In this document: positions 5,472 through 13,109 of the stretch, one piece after another
Layout: the number at the start of each line of letters is the position of its first letter
How positions within the stretch are numbered: the stretch's first letter is position 1
Assembly: GCA_025055355.1 (NCBI GenBank)
Contig: JANWYM010000013.1
Location: forward strand, 1-20,811
Direction of reading: 5' to 3'
DNA length: 20,811 nucleotides
Origin: Abditibacteriales bacterium
Lineage (GTDB): Bacteria > Armatimonadota > Abditibacteriia > Abditibacteriales > JANWYM01
Notes under the pieces: model-generated
Told to the model about the DNA's origin: nothing
Databases searched by the model: none
What the model saw: only the letters and a program-made list of their open reading frames with translations
Position numbers and translations under genes: made by a program

Positions 5472-8400
5472 ATGCAAAATCAACCCCCTCTCTTTGCCGT
5501 CCCCGACATCATTGACAACCATACGGATACCCGACGCCTCGCCACGGTGTTGAACACGGTGCTGACGGCGGGGAGTCGGGTGGATGTGGCGACCGCTTAC
5601 TTCAACGTCGAGGGCTTCGCGCTGGTGCAAGATGCTTTGCGCAACGTGGGGGATTTCCGCTTGCTGTTGGGCGATGAACCGCAGAAGGCGAGCGACATCA
5701 GCCGTCAGTTGCGACGCGACATTGAGCGGGGCATGGAGCGACGTGAGACGCTTGATGCCGTGCGCGCGTTCGTGGAGTTTCTGCGGCGCGAAGACGTGCA
5801 GGTGAGAGTTTACCGCAAGGGCTTCTTGCACGGCAAAGTCTACATCCTTGACCGCTTGCCGATGTGGGGCGGCATCGGCATCGTCGGGTCGTCCAACTTC
5901 ACGCGGGGCGGGTTGACCGAAAACTCTGAACTGAACGCGGTGGAGCGGCAGCAGGCAGCCGTCGAGCAACTCAAGCAGTGGTTCAACCGCTTCTGGGACG
6001 AAGCCGATGATTACAAGCAAGAACTCGTTGACCTCCTCAACCGGTTCATCGAGTCCTATCCACCCTACCTGATTTACATGAGGGCGCTGTTTGAGTATTT
6101 CAAAGACCGGTTAGACCTCCCCGCGCCCGACCTGTCCGCGCCGACGGCGATTGAGTTGACGGAGTTTCAGGAGGACGGATACCGCAATGCGAGGGCGATT
6201 CTGGAACGCTGCGGCGGCGTGCTGATTGCTGACTCGGTGGGTCTGGGTAAGACGCACGTGGGGCTGCGCTTTCTGGACGATTACGCCTACCGCGAACGGC
6301 AGAAGGCGTTGGTCATCTGTCCCGCCCAACTGCGCGATACGCTCTGGCGTCCGCGCCTTGACCGCTACCGCATCTACACGGTCATCCGCTCGCAGGAAGA
6401 AATCAGCCAGCGCGATTTCGACCCCGCCGAGTTTGCCGACTGTGACCTCGTGCTGGTGGACGAATCGCACAACTTCCGCAGCACGTCGGCGAACCGCTAT
6501 GATAACCTCATGCGCCTGCTGACGACGGGCAAGACGAAGAAACTGATTCTGATGACCGCCACGCCCGTCAACAACTCGCTCTTCGACCTCTACAATCAGG
6601 TGCGCTTCATCACCCGCGACGCAGATGACTTCTTCGAGGACGTGGGCATTACGAGTTTGTGGGGCTACTTCCTGCGGGCGGACGCCGAGCGTGGGGATGT
6701 GTTCGACCTGTTGGAAGCCGTGTCCGTGCGCCGCACGCGGCAGTTCATCAAGCGCAACTACCCGAACGCCACCATCAACGGCGAATCCATCAACTTCCCC
6801 GACCGCGAGTTGCACACCGTTCACTACCGCCTCGAAGATACCTACGCGGGACTTTACGCCGAGTGCGCGCAGGTCATTGAAGGGCTGAAACTTGCGCCCT
6901 ACACGCTGGAAGAGTTCCGCAAGGACGCTCCCGACAAGGTTGAATCAGCGAAACAGCGCAGCCTCGCGGGGCTGCTGCAGATGCTCTACCTGAAGCGGTT
7001 GGAGAGCAGCGTCACCGCACTGCGCATCAGTTTTGAGCGGCAACGTGACTTTCAGGCGAAGTTTCTGGAACTGCTGCAACGCGGCAAGTTGCTAGACAGT
7101 GCGCACTACCGCAAGATTTTTGTCTGGGCGCAGTCCGACGAAAGCGGCGAGGACGAACCGGATGTGAAGGAACTGATTAACTCTCTACCTGAGGTGGACG
7201 CGAAGGAATACGACCTCGAAGACATCAGGCAAGCGGTGCAGACGGACATCGCAGCGATTGACGGGGTGCTGAAGAAGATGCAAGCGGCGTTTGGCGATGA
7301 CATAGCGGCGAAGGACGCGAAACTGCGCGGGTTGAAAGAACTCCTGTGCACCGAGTTGAAGGGCAAGAAGGTCGTCGTGTTCACCTACTTCAAGGACACC
7401 GCGCGCTACCTCTACCACGAGTTGGGCGGACCTGACCGCTACGGCAAGCGCAAGCCCGCGGGAGAAGAATTCCTGCGCCGGTTGGGACACGAGCGGCTGC
7501 GGATTGTGGACAGCATCGTGAAGCCCGATGAGCGGCGCGACATCATCAAGCGGTTCTCACCCAACTCCAACGACGCGCAACACCTCAAGGGGACAGATGA
7601 GGAACTGGACTTGCTGATTGCCACCGATGTTCTCAGCGAAGGGCAAAACTTGCAGGACGCGGACACGGTCATCAACTACGACCTCCACTGGAACCCCGTG
7701 CGCATGATTCAGCGAGCGGGGCGCATTGACCGCATCGGCTCACCGTTTGCGGTGGTGCATCTCTACAACTTCTTCCCCGAAGATAAACTGGAGGACTTGC
7801 TCAACCTGATGAAGCGGCTGCGCGAGAAGATTGACAATATCCGGCGCACGGTGGGCGTGGACGCGAAGGTGCTGGACCCATCGGAACTCGTCGACCCCAA
7901 AGACTTCAACGCCCTCCGCGACATCGAAGCGGAAAAGCAGCAAGTGGTGGACGAACTCGAAGCGCAAGCCGAACTGGACACAAGTGAAATCGTCAGGCAA
8001 ACGCTGCTGGACTTCCTCAAGCGCGTCGGGCGCGCAAAGCTGGAGGGCATCCCCAACGGCGTGGGGAGCGGCTTGCGACGCGAGGACGCGCGCGGGCTGT
8101 TCGTTTATCTGCGGGCAACACCCCCCCCACCCCAACAACCCCACCGCCCGCGCGACTTCTGGTGCTACTACGACCTGACCAAAGATCGCGACCACGTGAC
8201 AGAACGCAAATCGGACATCCTGAAGTTGATTCGCTGTGATGAGCAAACGGAACGCGCCGATCCTGACTTCGACGTTTACGACCTCATCGCCCGCTGCAAG
8301 CGGCACGTGGTCAACCGCCTCAAGCGGCACGCGGCGAAACCGCCCACCCTGAAGTCGCCGCAGAATCAGGTGGTCAACTGGTTACGGGCGCAGCCCGACC

Positions 8401-8615
8401 AGAGGGAGGTGAGCGACCTGCTGACCTATTTTGCCCACCCGCTCCCCGAGGTGCACTTGAAGGGACTGCGGAAAGTTTGGCGGAAGCAGCCGAACGATGT
8501 GGCGGCGCTGCGCGCTTTTGCGGCGGCACACCCCGTCGCCGCACCCGCCGTCCCAGAGGGCGATGTCCTCCGCGAAGACGATTTACAAGTGGTGTGCTGG
8601 ATGGCGGTGCAGTAG
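5472..8615 (+). CDS. Phospholipase D-like nuclease fused to SNF2-like helicase
   Basis: This 1047-residue protein starts at an ATG preceded by AGGTGAG and 3 bases. Residues 20-180 form a PLD-type domain with one HxKxxxxD motif (His120, Lys122, Asp127 in HGKVYILD) and GSSNFTRGGL at 139-148. Such domains usually pair in a dimer to make one phosphodiesterase site. Residues 228-760 are a superfamily 2 SNF2-like motor: ADSVGLGKT Walker A (253-261), DESH (330-333), MTATPVNN (361-368), ATDVLSEGQNL (717-727) and QRAGRIDRIG (747-756). The roughly 280-residue C-terminal part is unassigned and includes a proline run encoded by eight C's. PLD plus SNF2 parts occur in restriction and anti-phage systems, so DNA translocation with cleavage is a reasonable inference. 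No modification methylase is visible in the window. Confidence 0.88.
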   Translation: MQNQPPLFAVPDIIDNHTDTRRLATVLNTVLTAGSRVDVATAYFNVEGFALVQDALRNVGDFRLLLGDEPQKASDISRQLRRDIERGMERRETLDAVRAFVEFLRREDVQVRVYRKGFLHGKVYILDRLPMWGGIGIVGSSNFTRGGLTENSELNAVERQQAAVEQLKQWFNRFWDEADDYKQELVDLLNRFIESYPPYLIYMRALFEYFKDRLDLPAPDLSAPTAIELTEFQEDGYRNARAILERCGGVLIADSVGLGKTHVGLRFLDDYAYRERQKALVICPAQLRDTLWRPRLDRYRIYTVIRSQEEISQRDFDPAEFADCDLVLVDESHNFRSTSANRYDNLMRLLTTGKTKKLILMTATPVNNSLFDLYNQVRFITRDADDFFEDVGITSLWGYFLRADAERGDVFDLLEAVSVRRTRQFIKRNYPNATINGESINFPDRELHTVHYRLEDTYAGLYAECAQVIEGLKLAPYTLEEFRKDAPDKVESAKQRSLAGLLQMLYLKRLESSVTALRISFERQRDFQAKFLELLQRGKLLDSAHYRKIFVWAQSDESGEDEPDVKELINSLPEVDAKEYDLEDIRQAVQTDIAAIDGVLKKMQAAFGDDIAAKDAKLRGLKELLCTELKGKKVVVFTYFKDTARYLYHELGGPDRYGKRKPAGEEFLRRLGHERLRIVDSIVKPDERRDIIKRFSPNSNDAQHLKGTDEELDLLIATDVLSEGQNLQDADTVINYDLHWNPVRMIQRAGRIDRIGSPFAVVHLYNFFPEDKLEDLLNLMKRLREKIDNIRRTVGVDAKVLDPSELVDPKDFNALRDIEAEKQQVVDELEAQAELDTSEIVRQTLLDFLKRVGRAKLEGIPNGVGSGLRREDARGLFVYLRATPPPPQQPHRPRDFWCYYDLTKDRDHVTERKSDILKLIRCDEQTERADPDFDVYDLIARCKRHVVNRLKRHAAKPPTLKSPQNQVVNWLRAQPDQREVSDLLTYFAHPLPEVHLKGLRKVWRKQPNDVAALRAFAAAHPVAAPAVPEGDVLREDDLQVVCWMAVQ

Positions 8616-8646
8616 GGGCGCTGATGGGGGGGACGGAGGGGGGATT

Positions 8647-9336
8647 TCAAAGCGTGTCCCATCTCTGTCGCATCCGCCACTCATCCACCGCGAACGCTTG
8701 GGCATAGGTCGTTCCGATTTCAATACCGCGAATGCGTGTGCGGGCTTGATACCAGTCCCAATACGGAAAACCACCCTCGCCGCGCCCGATGGCGTAGCAC
8801 TTGAAGGCTTGTTCCCACTCGGCGAACACATCGCTGACGTCCACGTAAACGTAGGGGCGATAGCCATCAAGGTCCTCCCAGTTTTCCGCGTAGTAAATCC
8901 GCATCCCGCGTGCGGGCGGCAAGTCTTCTAAGTTGAAGTGCGGAATGGCTGCCATGAACACGGCGCGGCGCGTTAGATGATAGGCGTTGGTATGGTCGGT
9001 GTGGATGCTGCCGTGCCAGTGAGCGATAACAACCTGCGGCTGCAACCGTCGCAGCAGAATCGCTACGGCGCGCGCCGCTTCATCGTTGGCGGGCAGTTCC
9101 CCGTCAAGATAAGGCAGGAAGTGCGGCGTGGCGTTGAGTTTCCGCGCTGCCTCTTCCGCTTCGCGCTTTTTCTGCGCCCCGTAGGCTTCAGGCGCCAAAC
9201 GCGGATTGCCTTTTTCGCCTAAGGTGAGATGGATGAGATGCACCGCCCAGCCCGCGCGGGCGTGCTTGAGCAGCGTCGCGCCCGCCGTGAACTCCATATC
9301 GGCAGCGTGCGCGCCGACGGCGACGATGCAAGACAT
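8647..9336 (-). CDS. LmbE/PIG-L-like metalloprotein with atypical AHAAD motif
   Basis: The true start is the ATG at 9336, with GGAGG 7 bases upstream. The open frame reaching back to 9534 translates repeat DNA. The 229 residues show the PIG-L fold: VAVGAHAADMEFTAGATLL at the N terminus, LTLGEKG near 38-43 and HWHGSIHTDH at 106-115. Family deacetylases remove acetyl groups from N-acetylglucosaminyl compounds using zinc bound by His and Asp of AHPDD and by a later His. Here His10 and Asp13 remain, but the middle Asp, the usual catalytic base, is Ala12. A relative without that Asp, GalB (4-oxalomesaconate hydratase), belongs to the same superfamily, so a non-deacetylase reaction is possible. The gene is convergent with the nuclease-helicase gene, 31 bases apart. 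Confidence 0.82.
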   Translation of the reverse strand: MSCIVAVGAHAADMEFTAGATLLKHARAGWAVHLIHLTLGEKGNPRLAPEAYGAQKKREAEEAARKLNATPHFLPYLDGELPANDEAARAVAILLRRLQPQVVIAHWHGSIHTDHTNAYHLTRRAVFMAAIPHFNLEDLPPARGMRIYYAENWEDLDGYRPYVYVDVSDVFAEWEQAFKCYAIGRGEGGFPYWDWYQARTRIRGIEIGTTYAQAFAVDEWRMRQRWDTL

Positions 9337-9378
9337 AGTTGAACCTCCGCAACGAGAAGATGAAGGATGAAACCTTCT

Positions 9379-9473
9379 CCTCCCCATCAGGGGAGGGGAG
9401 TCACAGCAATCGTCCTCGTCGTCGTTCTCGCCGTCGGTTGTTTGGGAGTTCGAGAACGGGGGCGACAAGGACG
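9379..9473. repeat. Hairpin repeats upstream of the PIG-L-like gene
   Basis: CCTCCCC (9379-9385) pairs with GGGGAGG (9390-9396). Next to it lies a GTC-rich palindrome: CGTTCTCG (9423-9430) pairs with CGAGAACG (9451-9458), with outer CGTCCT / AGGACG arms (9411-9416 and 9468-9473). The AATCGTCCTCGTC and TCGGTTGTTTG stretches of this palindrome reappear, inverted, at 16377-16444. Confidence 0.7.
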
Positions 9474-9530
9474 ACGACGGTTTTCGAGGGAGGAGGCAAT
9501 AACGTGAAGGTTTAGTTTTGTCTTCAACTC

Positions 9531-10607
9531 TCATCCCTCCTCCTCCCCCTGTTGTCCCTCTGCCAACTTCATTTTGAGCACGTCCAGCAGCGCCAGCGTG
9601 ACGGCTAAAATCACTGGACCCATCAGCAAGCCCAGCGGTCCCATCAGGAGCAACCCACCTAACACGCTGAAGAACACGAGAAGGATGTGCAACTGTGTGC
9701 GCGCGCCGATGACAATCGGGCGGATGAAATTATCCACCAACCCGATGACCAACATCCCCCACAAGGCGAGCGCTATCGCTTTCCCGTAAGCCCCTTGCGC
9801 CGCCAACACCACCACCGTCGGCACCCACACCACCGGTGCACCTAAGAGCGGCACGAAGCACAGCACCGTCATGACGGCGCCCCACAGCAGCGGGGAGGGC
9901 AAACCAAGCGCCCAAAACGCCAGTCCCCCTAACGTCCCCTGCGTCACCGCCACCGCTGTCGCGCCGTAAACGGTAGCGTAAATCGTGTCCGCTGCGCGGC
10001 GCAGCAGGACGTCCGTCTGCTCGGCGTTGAGCGGCATGAACTCGCGTATCACCGGCATGAGGCGCGGCGTGTCACGCAGCAGGAAGAACAGCGTCACCAG
10101 CGTCAGCGCGACCTGCACAATGACCCAGACCACGTTCTTGACGATCGCTACGCTTTGCTTCGCCAAGAAGGAACTCACTTGCCCGACCGTCTGGCTAATC
10201 ACCGATTCCAGGCTCAACTGTGACAGGTCAACCCGCTGCTCCAGCCAACGGCGAGCGGCGCGGACGGCAGGGGTATCCCACGAGGGTAGCCACCGCGACA
10301 GTTCGCCTTTGCGCTCCGCCGCTTGCACCTGCTTCGCCAGACGGGTCGTTTCGTCCACCACTGCCGCCCCGATGAACGTGACTGGCACTCCTACCACCAG
10401 CAAAGCCAACAAGCAGGACAACCCCGCCGCCACTGACGGCTGCTTCACCCGTCGCGCCAGCCGCCGATGCGCTGGGTAAATCACCACCGCCAGCACCACC
10501 GCCCACGCGATGAGGCGCAAAAACGGAAACACCAGCGCGAAGCACAGCCCCAGCGCCAGCGCGAGCATGATGAAAAAGATAACCGTGCGAAACCGTTCGA
10601 GATTCAT
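9531..10607 (-). CDS. AI-2E family transporter (polytopic membrane protein)
   Basis: From the ATG at 10607 the product has 358 residues and begins MNLERFRTVIFFIMLALALG. It has the family layout: two N-terminal membrane helices, a central amphipathic stretch with a coiled region (ETTRLAKQVQAAERKGELSRW), then several more membrane segments. It ends in a charged tail, AEGQQGEEEG. AI-2E proteins export autoinducer-2 in some bacteria and act as cation antiporters in others; nothing here separates the two. The start is not fully settled: GGAGG lies 13 bases upstream (10621-10625), which is long. A longer frame to 10721 adds a hydrophilic head unlike relatives. It ends 195 bases before the PIG-L-like start on the same strand. 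Confidence 0.87.
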   Translation of the reverse strand: MNLERFRTVIFFIMLALALGLCFALVFPFLRLIAWAVVLAVVIYPAHRRLARRVKQPSVAAGLSCLLALLVVGVPVTFIGAAVVDETTRLAKQVQAAERKGELSRWLPSWDTPAVRAARRWLEQRVDLSQLSLESVISQTVGQVSSFLAKQSVAIVKNVVWVIVQVALTLVTLFFLLRDTPRLMPVIREFMPLNAEQTDVLLRRAADTIYATVYGATAVAVTQGTLGGLAFWALGLPSPLLWGAVMTVLCFVPLLGAPVVWVPTVVVLAAQGAYGKAIALALWGMLVIGLVDNFIRPIVIGARTQLHILLVFFSVLGGLLLMGPLGLLMGPVILAVTLALLDVLKMKLAEGQQGEEEG

Positions 10608-10771
10608 CGGGGGTCGTTTTCCTCCGACCATCTCACTTCGCCATGCTGCTCTGTTTTCATTCCGTTGTGCTTGCCCTCGTGGGGCGGGGTCATAACGCGC
10701 AAGACTCCACCACTCCATCACTCCAGACCCAAACTTTTATGTTTCGCGCCTCTCTATCTCCGACAATGCCT

Positions 10772-10853
10772 GTCACGGCGAGCGGCGCGACGCCATCCCC
10801 TCCGCTGCGGCAATCTCCTCCGTAGGGGATGGCTTCGCGCCGCTCGCCATGAC
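10772..10853. repeat. Palindromic dispersed element with 30-bp arms
   Basis: The left arm at 10772-10801 begins GTCACGGCGAGCGGCGCGAC and the right arm is at 10824-10853. They pair at 28 of 30 positions around a 22-base loop. It belongs to the GTCATGGCGAGCGG family seen at 405-566, 4359-4423 and 16484-16554. It ends 57 bases before the -35 box of the next operon. Confidence 0.85.
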
Positions 10854-10910
10854 AGGTGTTTTCATCAGGGAGGGGAAAAAACATCCTGCACTCCCAACGG
10901 AAAAAAGCGC

Positions 10911-10940
10911 TTGACAAATCTCCTCCGTTGTTGCTATAAT
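10911..10940 (+). promoter_or_regulatory. Consensus sigma70-type promoter
   Basis: TTGACA (10911-10916) and TATAAT (10935-10940), both perfect, are 18 bases apart. Transcription would begin near 10947. This leaves a leader of about 50 bases before the strong AGGAGGT site of the small membrane protein. Confidence 0.85.
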
Positions 10941-10997
10941 GGCGGGCAGGTCGCAGGTCGTGGGGCTCATTAGTTGTCCTACGAAAGGAGGTGTTCA

Positions 10998-11234
10998 ATG
11001 AAAAAGCAGCAAACGCCGCTCATTGTGGGGCTGATTGCCATCATTGTCGTCGCAGTCGGATTGATTTGGTGGCAGATGCGTCCGCAGACGTCGGGGGGGT
11101 CTGGGGCGACCCCGGGGGAATCTATGGCGCCGATTGCAGGAGGGATGCAAGGCGGTCGGCTCCAACCGGGCGGAGCCGTTTCACCGACGGACGAGGCGCG
11201 CGCGCGTGGCGAGTTTACGCCGGCGCCTAAGTAG
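10998..11234 (+). CDS. Small membrane-anchored protein of unknown function
   Basis: The ATG at 10998 is set by AGGAGGT 5 bases upstream, giving 78 residues. The sequence opens MKKQQTPLIVGLIAIIVVAV, a short basic head and one membrane helix ending near WWQM. A low-complexity tail rich in Gly, Pro, Ala and Ser follows, with no further domain. The tail should lie outside the cytoplasmic membrane. I recognise no family. It is the first gene after a perfect consensus promoter and precedes a prepilin-like gene by 81 bases. It may belong with the surface or pilus-like products of the operon, but that is context only. A few in-frame codons upstream of the chosen ATG are unlikely to be used. Confidence 0.75.
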   Translation: MKKQQTPLIVGLIAIIVVAVGLIWWQMRPQTSGGSGATPGESMAPIAGGMQGGRLQPGGAVSPTDEARARGEFTPAPK

Positions 11235-11315
11235 ACAGGGAACTTCCCGTTGAGCGATAAAGACTGTCCGTTTTTATCGGTCAACAATTCCGGAAAAGGC
11301 GGAGAGGAGAGCTTG

Positions 11316-12161
11316 ATGATGCGATGGGTCAGTTGTCTTTTGCGCCTCAAAAGGCGCGGCTTTACCTTGATTGAGTTGTTGGTCGTCATTGCGATTATCG
11401 CCATCTTAGCGGCGATTCTGATGCCGGTGTTCGCCAAGGCGCGGGAGAAAGCGCGGGCGGCGTCCTGCCAGTCCAACATGAAGCAAATCGGGCAGGCGGC
11501 GGTGATGTATGCGCAAGACTACGACGGCTACTGGACGAACCCGTTCTTGTATGATACAGGGGACCCGGCGTGCAGCACGCTGAACGGTCCGCGCATTCGC
11601 CTGCGGTGGTGGCAGGACCTCTTGCAGCCCTACACCAAAAACTATCAAGTGTGGCAGTGCCCTTCGGCGAACTGGTCGAGCACGTTCTGTCGGGGGGGGA
11701 CAGTGGGGACACAGCCCAGCCCGCTGGTCAGCGGTTACGCGGTGAATACTGTGTCGCAATGGGAACTGACGACGATGTGGGGAACCGATTACCAGACCGA
11801 CTCACGGGTATGCCGACATTTCGGTTACCGTGTGCCGAACGTCTGTGGGGGCGTGGTGAACCCAAGTAATAACTGGAGAAGCCCGAGCGAGTCGCAGGTG
11901 GAAGACCCGGCGGGCACTATCTGGATTGTGGATGGGATCAGCCCGGAGGTCTGGCGCGAAGCGCACACCGACTACGCCTGGTTGATTCCGACTGTGCCAG
12001 GGCGGTCGCAGAGGGTATCGGACCGCCACACTGAGGGGTTCGGGGCGGTCTTTGGCGACGGACATGTGAAGTGGATAAGATACGGCAACACTAAGCCGTG
12101 CCAGTGGAGTATTCAGGACGACGACTGCCGCTCGCCCGGCGATCCTAACACCCGACCTTAG
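11316..12161 (+). CDS. Prepilin-type N-terminal domain protein with H-X9-DG motif (DUF1559-like)
   Basis: GAGGAG at 11304-11309 places the start at ATG 11316, giving 281 residues; a TTG 66 bases upstream is less likely. Residues 11-36 are a classic type IV prepilin leader: basic RRG, cleavage before Phe16, Glu20 at mature position +5, then a hydrophobic helix (VVIAIIAILAAIL). After the helix comes AREKARAASCQSNMKQIGQA, typical of this pseudopilin-like family. Near the C terminus, His and Asp-Gly are separated by nine residues in HTEGFGAVFGDG, the H-X9-DG signature. Such proteins are abundant in Planctomycetes and Armatimonadota-like genomes and should be processed by a prepilin peptidase and held at the cell envelope. 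Their exact role is not established. Confidence 0.9.
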   Translation: MMRWVSCLLRLKRRGFTLIELLVVIAIIAILAAILMPVFAKAREKARAASCQSNMKQIGQAAVMYAQDYDGYWTNPFLYDTGDPACSTLNGPRIRLRWWQDLLQPYTKNYQVWQCPSANWSSTFCRGGTVGTQPSPLVSGYAVNTVSQWELTTMWGTDYQTDSRVCRHFGYRVPNVCGGVVNPSNNWRSPSESQVEDPAGTIWIVDGISPEVWREAHTDYAWLIPTVPGRSQRVSDRHTEGFGAVFGDGHVKWIRYGNTKPCQWSIQDDDCRSPGDPNTRP

Positions 12162-12179
12162 GCGGAGCGTCAGGGGAAC

Positions 12180-13109
12180 ATGAAACAGGTTTTGCTTGCG
12201 TTGCTCGCCGGCGGCTTGTTGGTTGCCGCCGGCGTTTTGTTTGAGCGATATCGTTCGGAAGAGAACGCGTATCGCCGCTTAGCGACCTCCGACCTGCTGC
12301 GGCGCGCTCGAGCCGATGCGCAGGATGCGGTTGTGTATTGGGAGTTAGCGCAGCGGTGCTACATACACAATCGGTTCACCGAGGCGTTGACCTACCTCAA
12401 GCGCGCGCAGCGGCTGCGCCCCGGCTGGGCGGAACTGTTCTACCTCGAGGGCTGCGTGCTGCGGCAGATGGGACGCCGCGATGAGGCGCTGGCGCCGTTG
12501 CAACGCGCTGTCAAACTTAACCCGAAACTGGCAGCAGCGCGGTTCGAGTTGGGGCTGGCTTACAACAGCATTGGGCACCTCAAGCAGGCGATTGACGAGT
12601 TGCGCGCCTACGTGGACCTCGAACCCGATGATGATTACGGCTACTACTGGCTGGGCTCCTGCGCCATGAGCGCGGGGATGTTTGATGTCGCCGAGCGCAG
12701 CCTGCAGCGCGCTCGCGCCCTCAACCCGCAGCGCGCTACGACCTTTTTGGTGCTGGGCAACCTCAAACTCATTCAGAACCCCACCGCCCGCGACCTCGAG
12801 CAAGCCATGGCGTATTATCAGCGCGCCGCTGAAATTGACCCGACCAACGCCGAAGCCTTCGCCCTCATCGCCACCGTGTTCTATCGGCAGAAGCGGTATG
12901 CAGAGGCAGCGCGAGCCTTCGAACACGCCCTGGAGATCGATCCCACCCGCGCGGAGGTCTATTATCCACTCGGTCTGGCTTACGCCAAAATCGGCGAGAA
13001 GGAGAAGAGCCGACGCTGCCTGGAGATCGCCGAGATTTACGCCAAAGGCAAGGAAGCCTTCGCCCGTCCCGGCGGCGCGGTGGCGGAATCGGTGCGGGGG
13101 AAGCCATGA
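12180..13109 (+). CDS. Membrane-anchored TPR protein
   Basis: A 309-residue protein starting MKQVLLALLAGGLLVAAGVL, an uncleaved anchor or signal helix. Roughly residues 50-295 are consecutive tetratricopeptide repeats, recognisable by W/Y..L....., G....A...L..A and P pattern stretches such as NRFTEALTYLKRAQRLRP, GRRDEALAPLQRAVKLNP and KRYAEAARAFEHALEIDP. TPRs act as protein-binding scaffolds; here they would lie outside the cytoplasmic membrane. AGGGGAAC precedes the ATG. It follows the prepilin-like gene by 18 bases, and its stop overlaps the start of the next gene in ATGA, so the two are almost certainly translationally coupled. Pairing of TPR with CRTAC1-type proteins recurs in several phyla and suggests a joint role. 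Confidence 0.88.
   Translation: MKQVLLALLAGGLLVAAGVLFERYRSEENAYRRLATSDLLRRARADAQDAVVYWELAQRCYIHNRFTEALTYLKRAQRLRPGWAELFYLEGCVLRQMGRRDEALAPLQRAVKLNPKLAAARFELGLAYNSIGHLKQAIDELRAYVDLEPDDDYGYYWLGSCAMSAGMFDVAERSLQRARALNPQRATTFLVLGNLKLIQNPTARDLEQAMAYYQRAAEIDPTNAEAFALIATVFYRQKRYAEAARAFEHALEIDPTRAEVYYPLGLAYAKIGEKEKSRRCLEIAEIYAKGKEAFARPGGAVAESVRGKP

Larger units (their letters stand above)
10608..10997. other. Divergent promoter region with one palindromic repeat
   Basis: The region separates the AI-2E gene (minus) from the small membrane protein operon (plus). It holds a palindromic element at 10772-10853 and a consensus plus-strand promoter at 10911-10940. I could not find a convincing promoter for the AI-2E gene. 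The rest shows no gene-like signal. Confidence 0.65.

Noticed and set aside
6111..6824. 237-codon minus-strand open frame inside the nuclease-helicase gene
   Set aside because: It is antisense to the conserved helicase motifs and is explained by GC-rich codon bias.
9337..9534. 66-residue N-terminal extension of the PIG-L-like protein
   Set aside because: It translates hairpin repeats; GGAGG and the MSCIVAVGAH start support the shorter protein.
11255..11279. Hairpin CGATAAA / TTTATCG between the small membrane protein and the prepilin-like gene
   Set aside because: Only 7 bp, AT-rich and without a T-tract beyond the stem; too weak to call a terminator or riboswitch.
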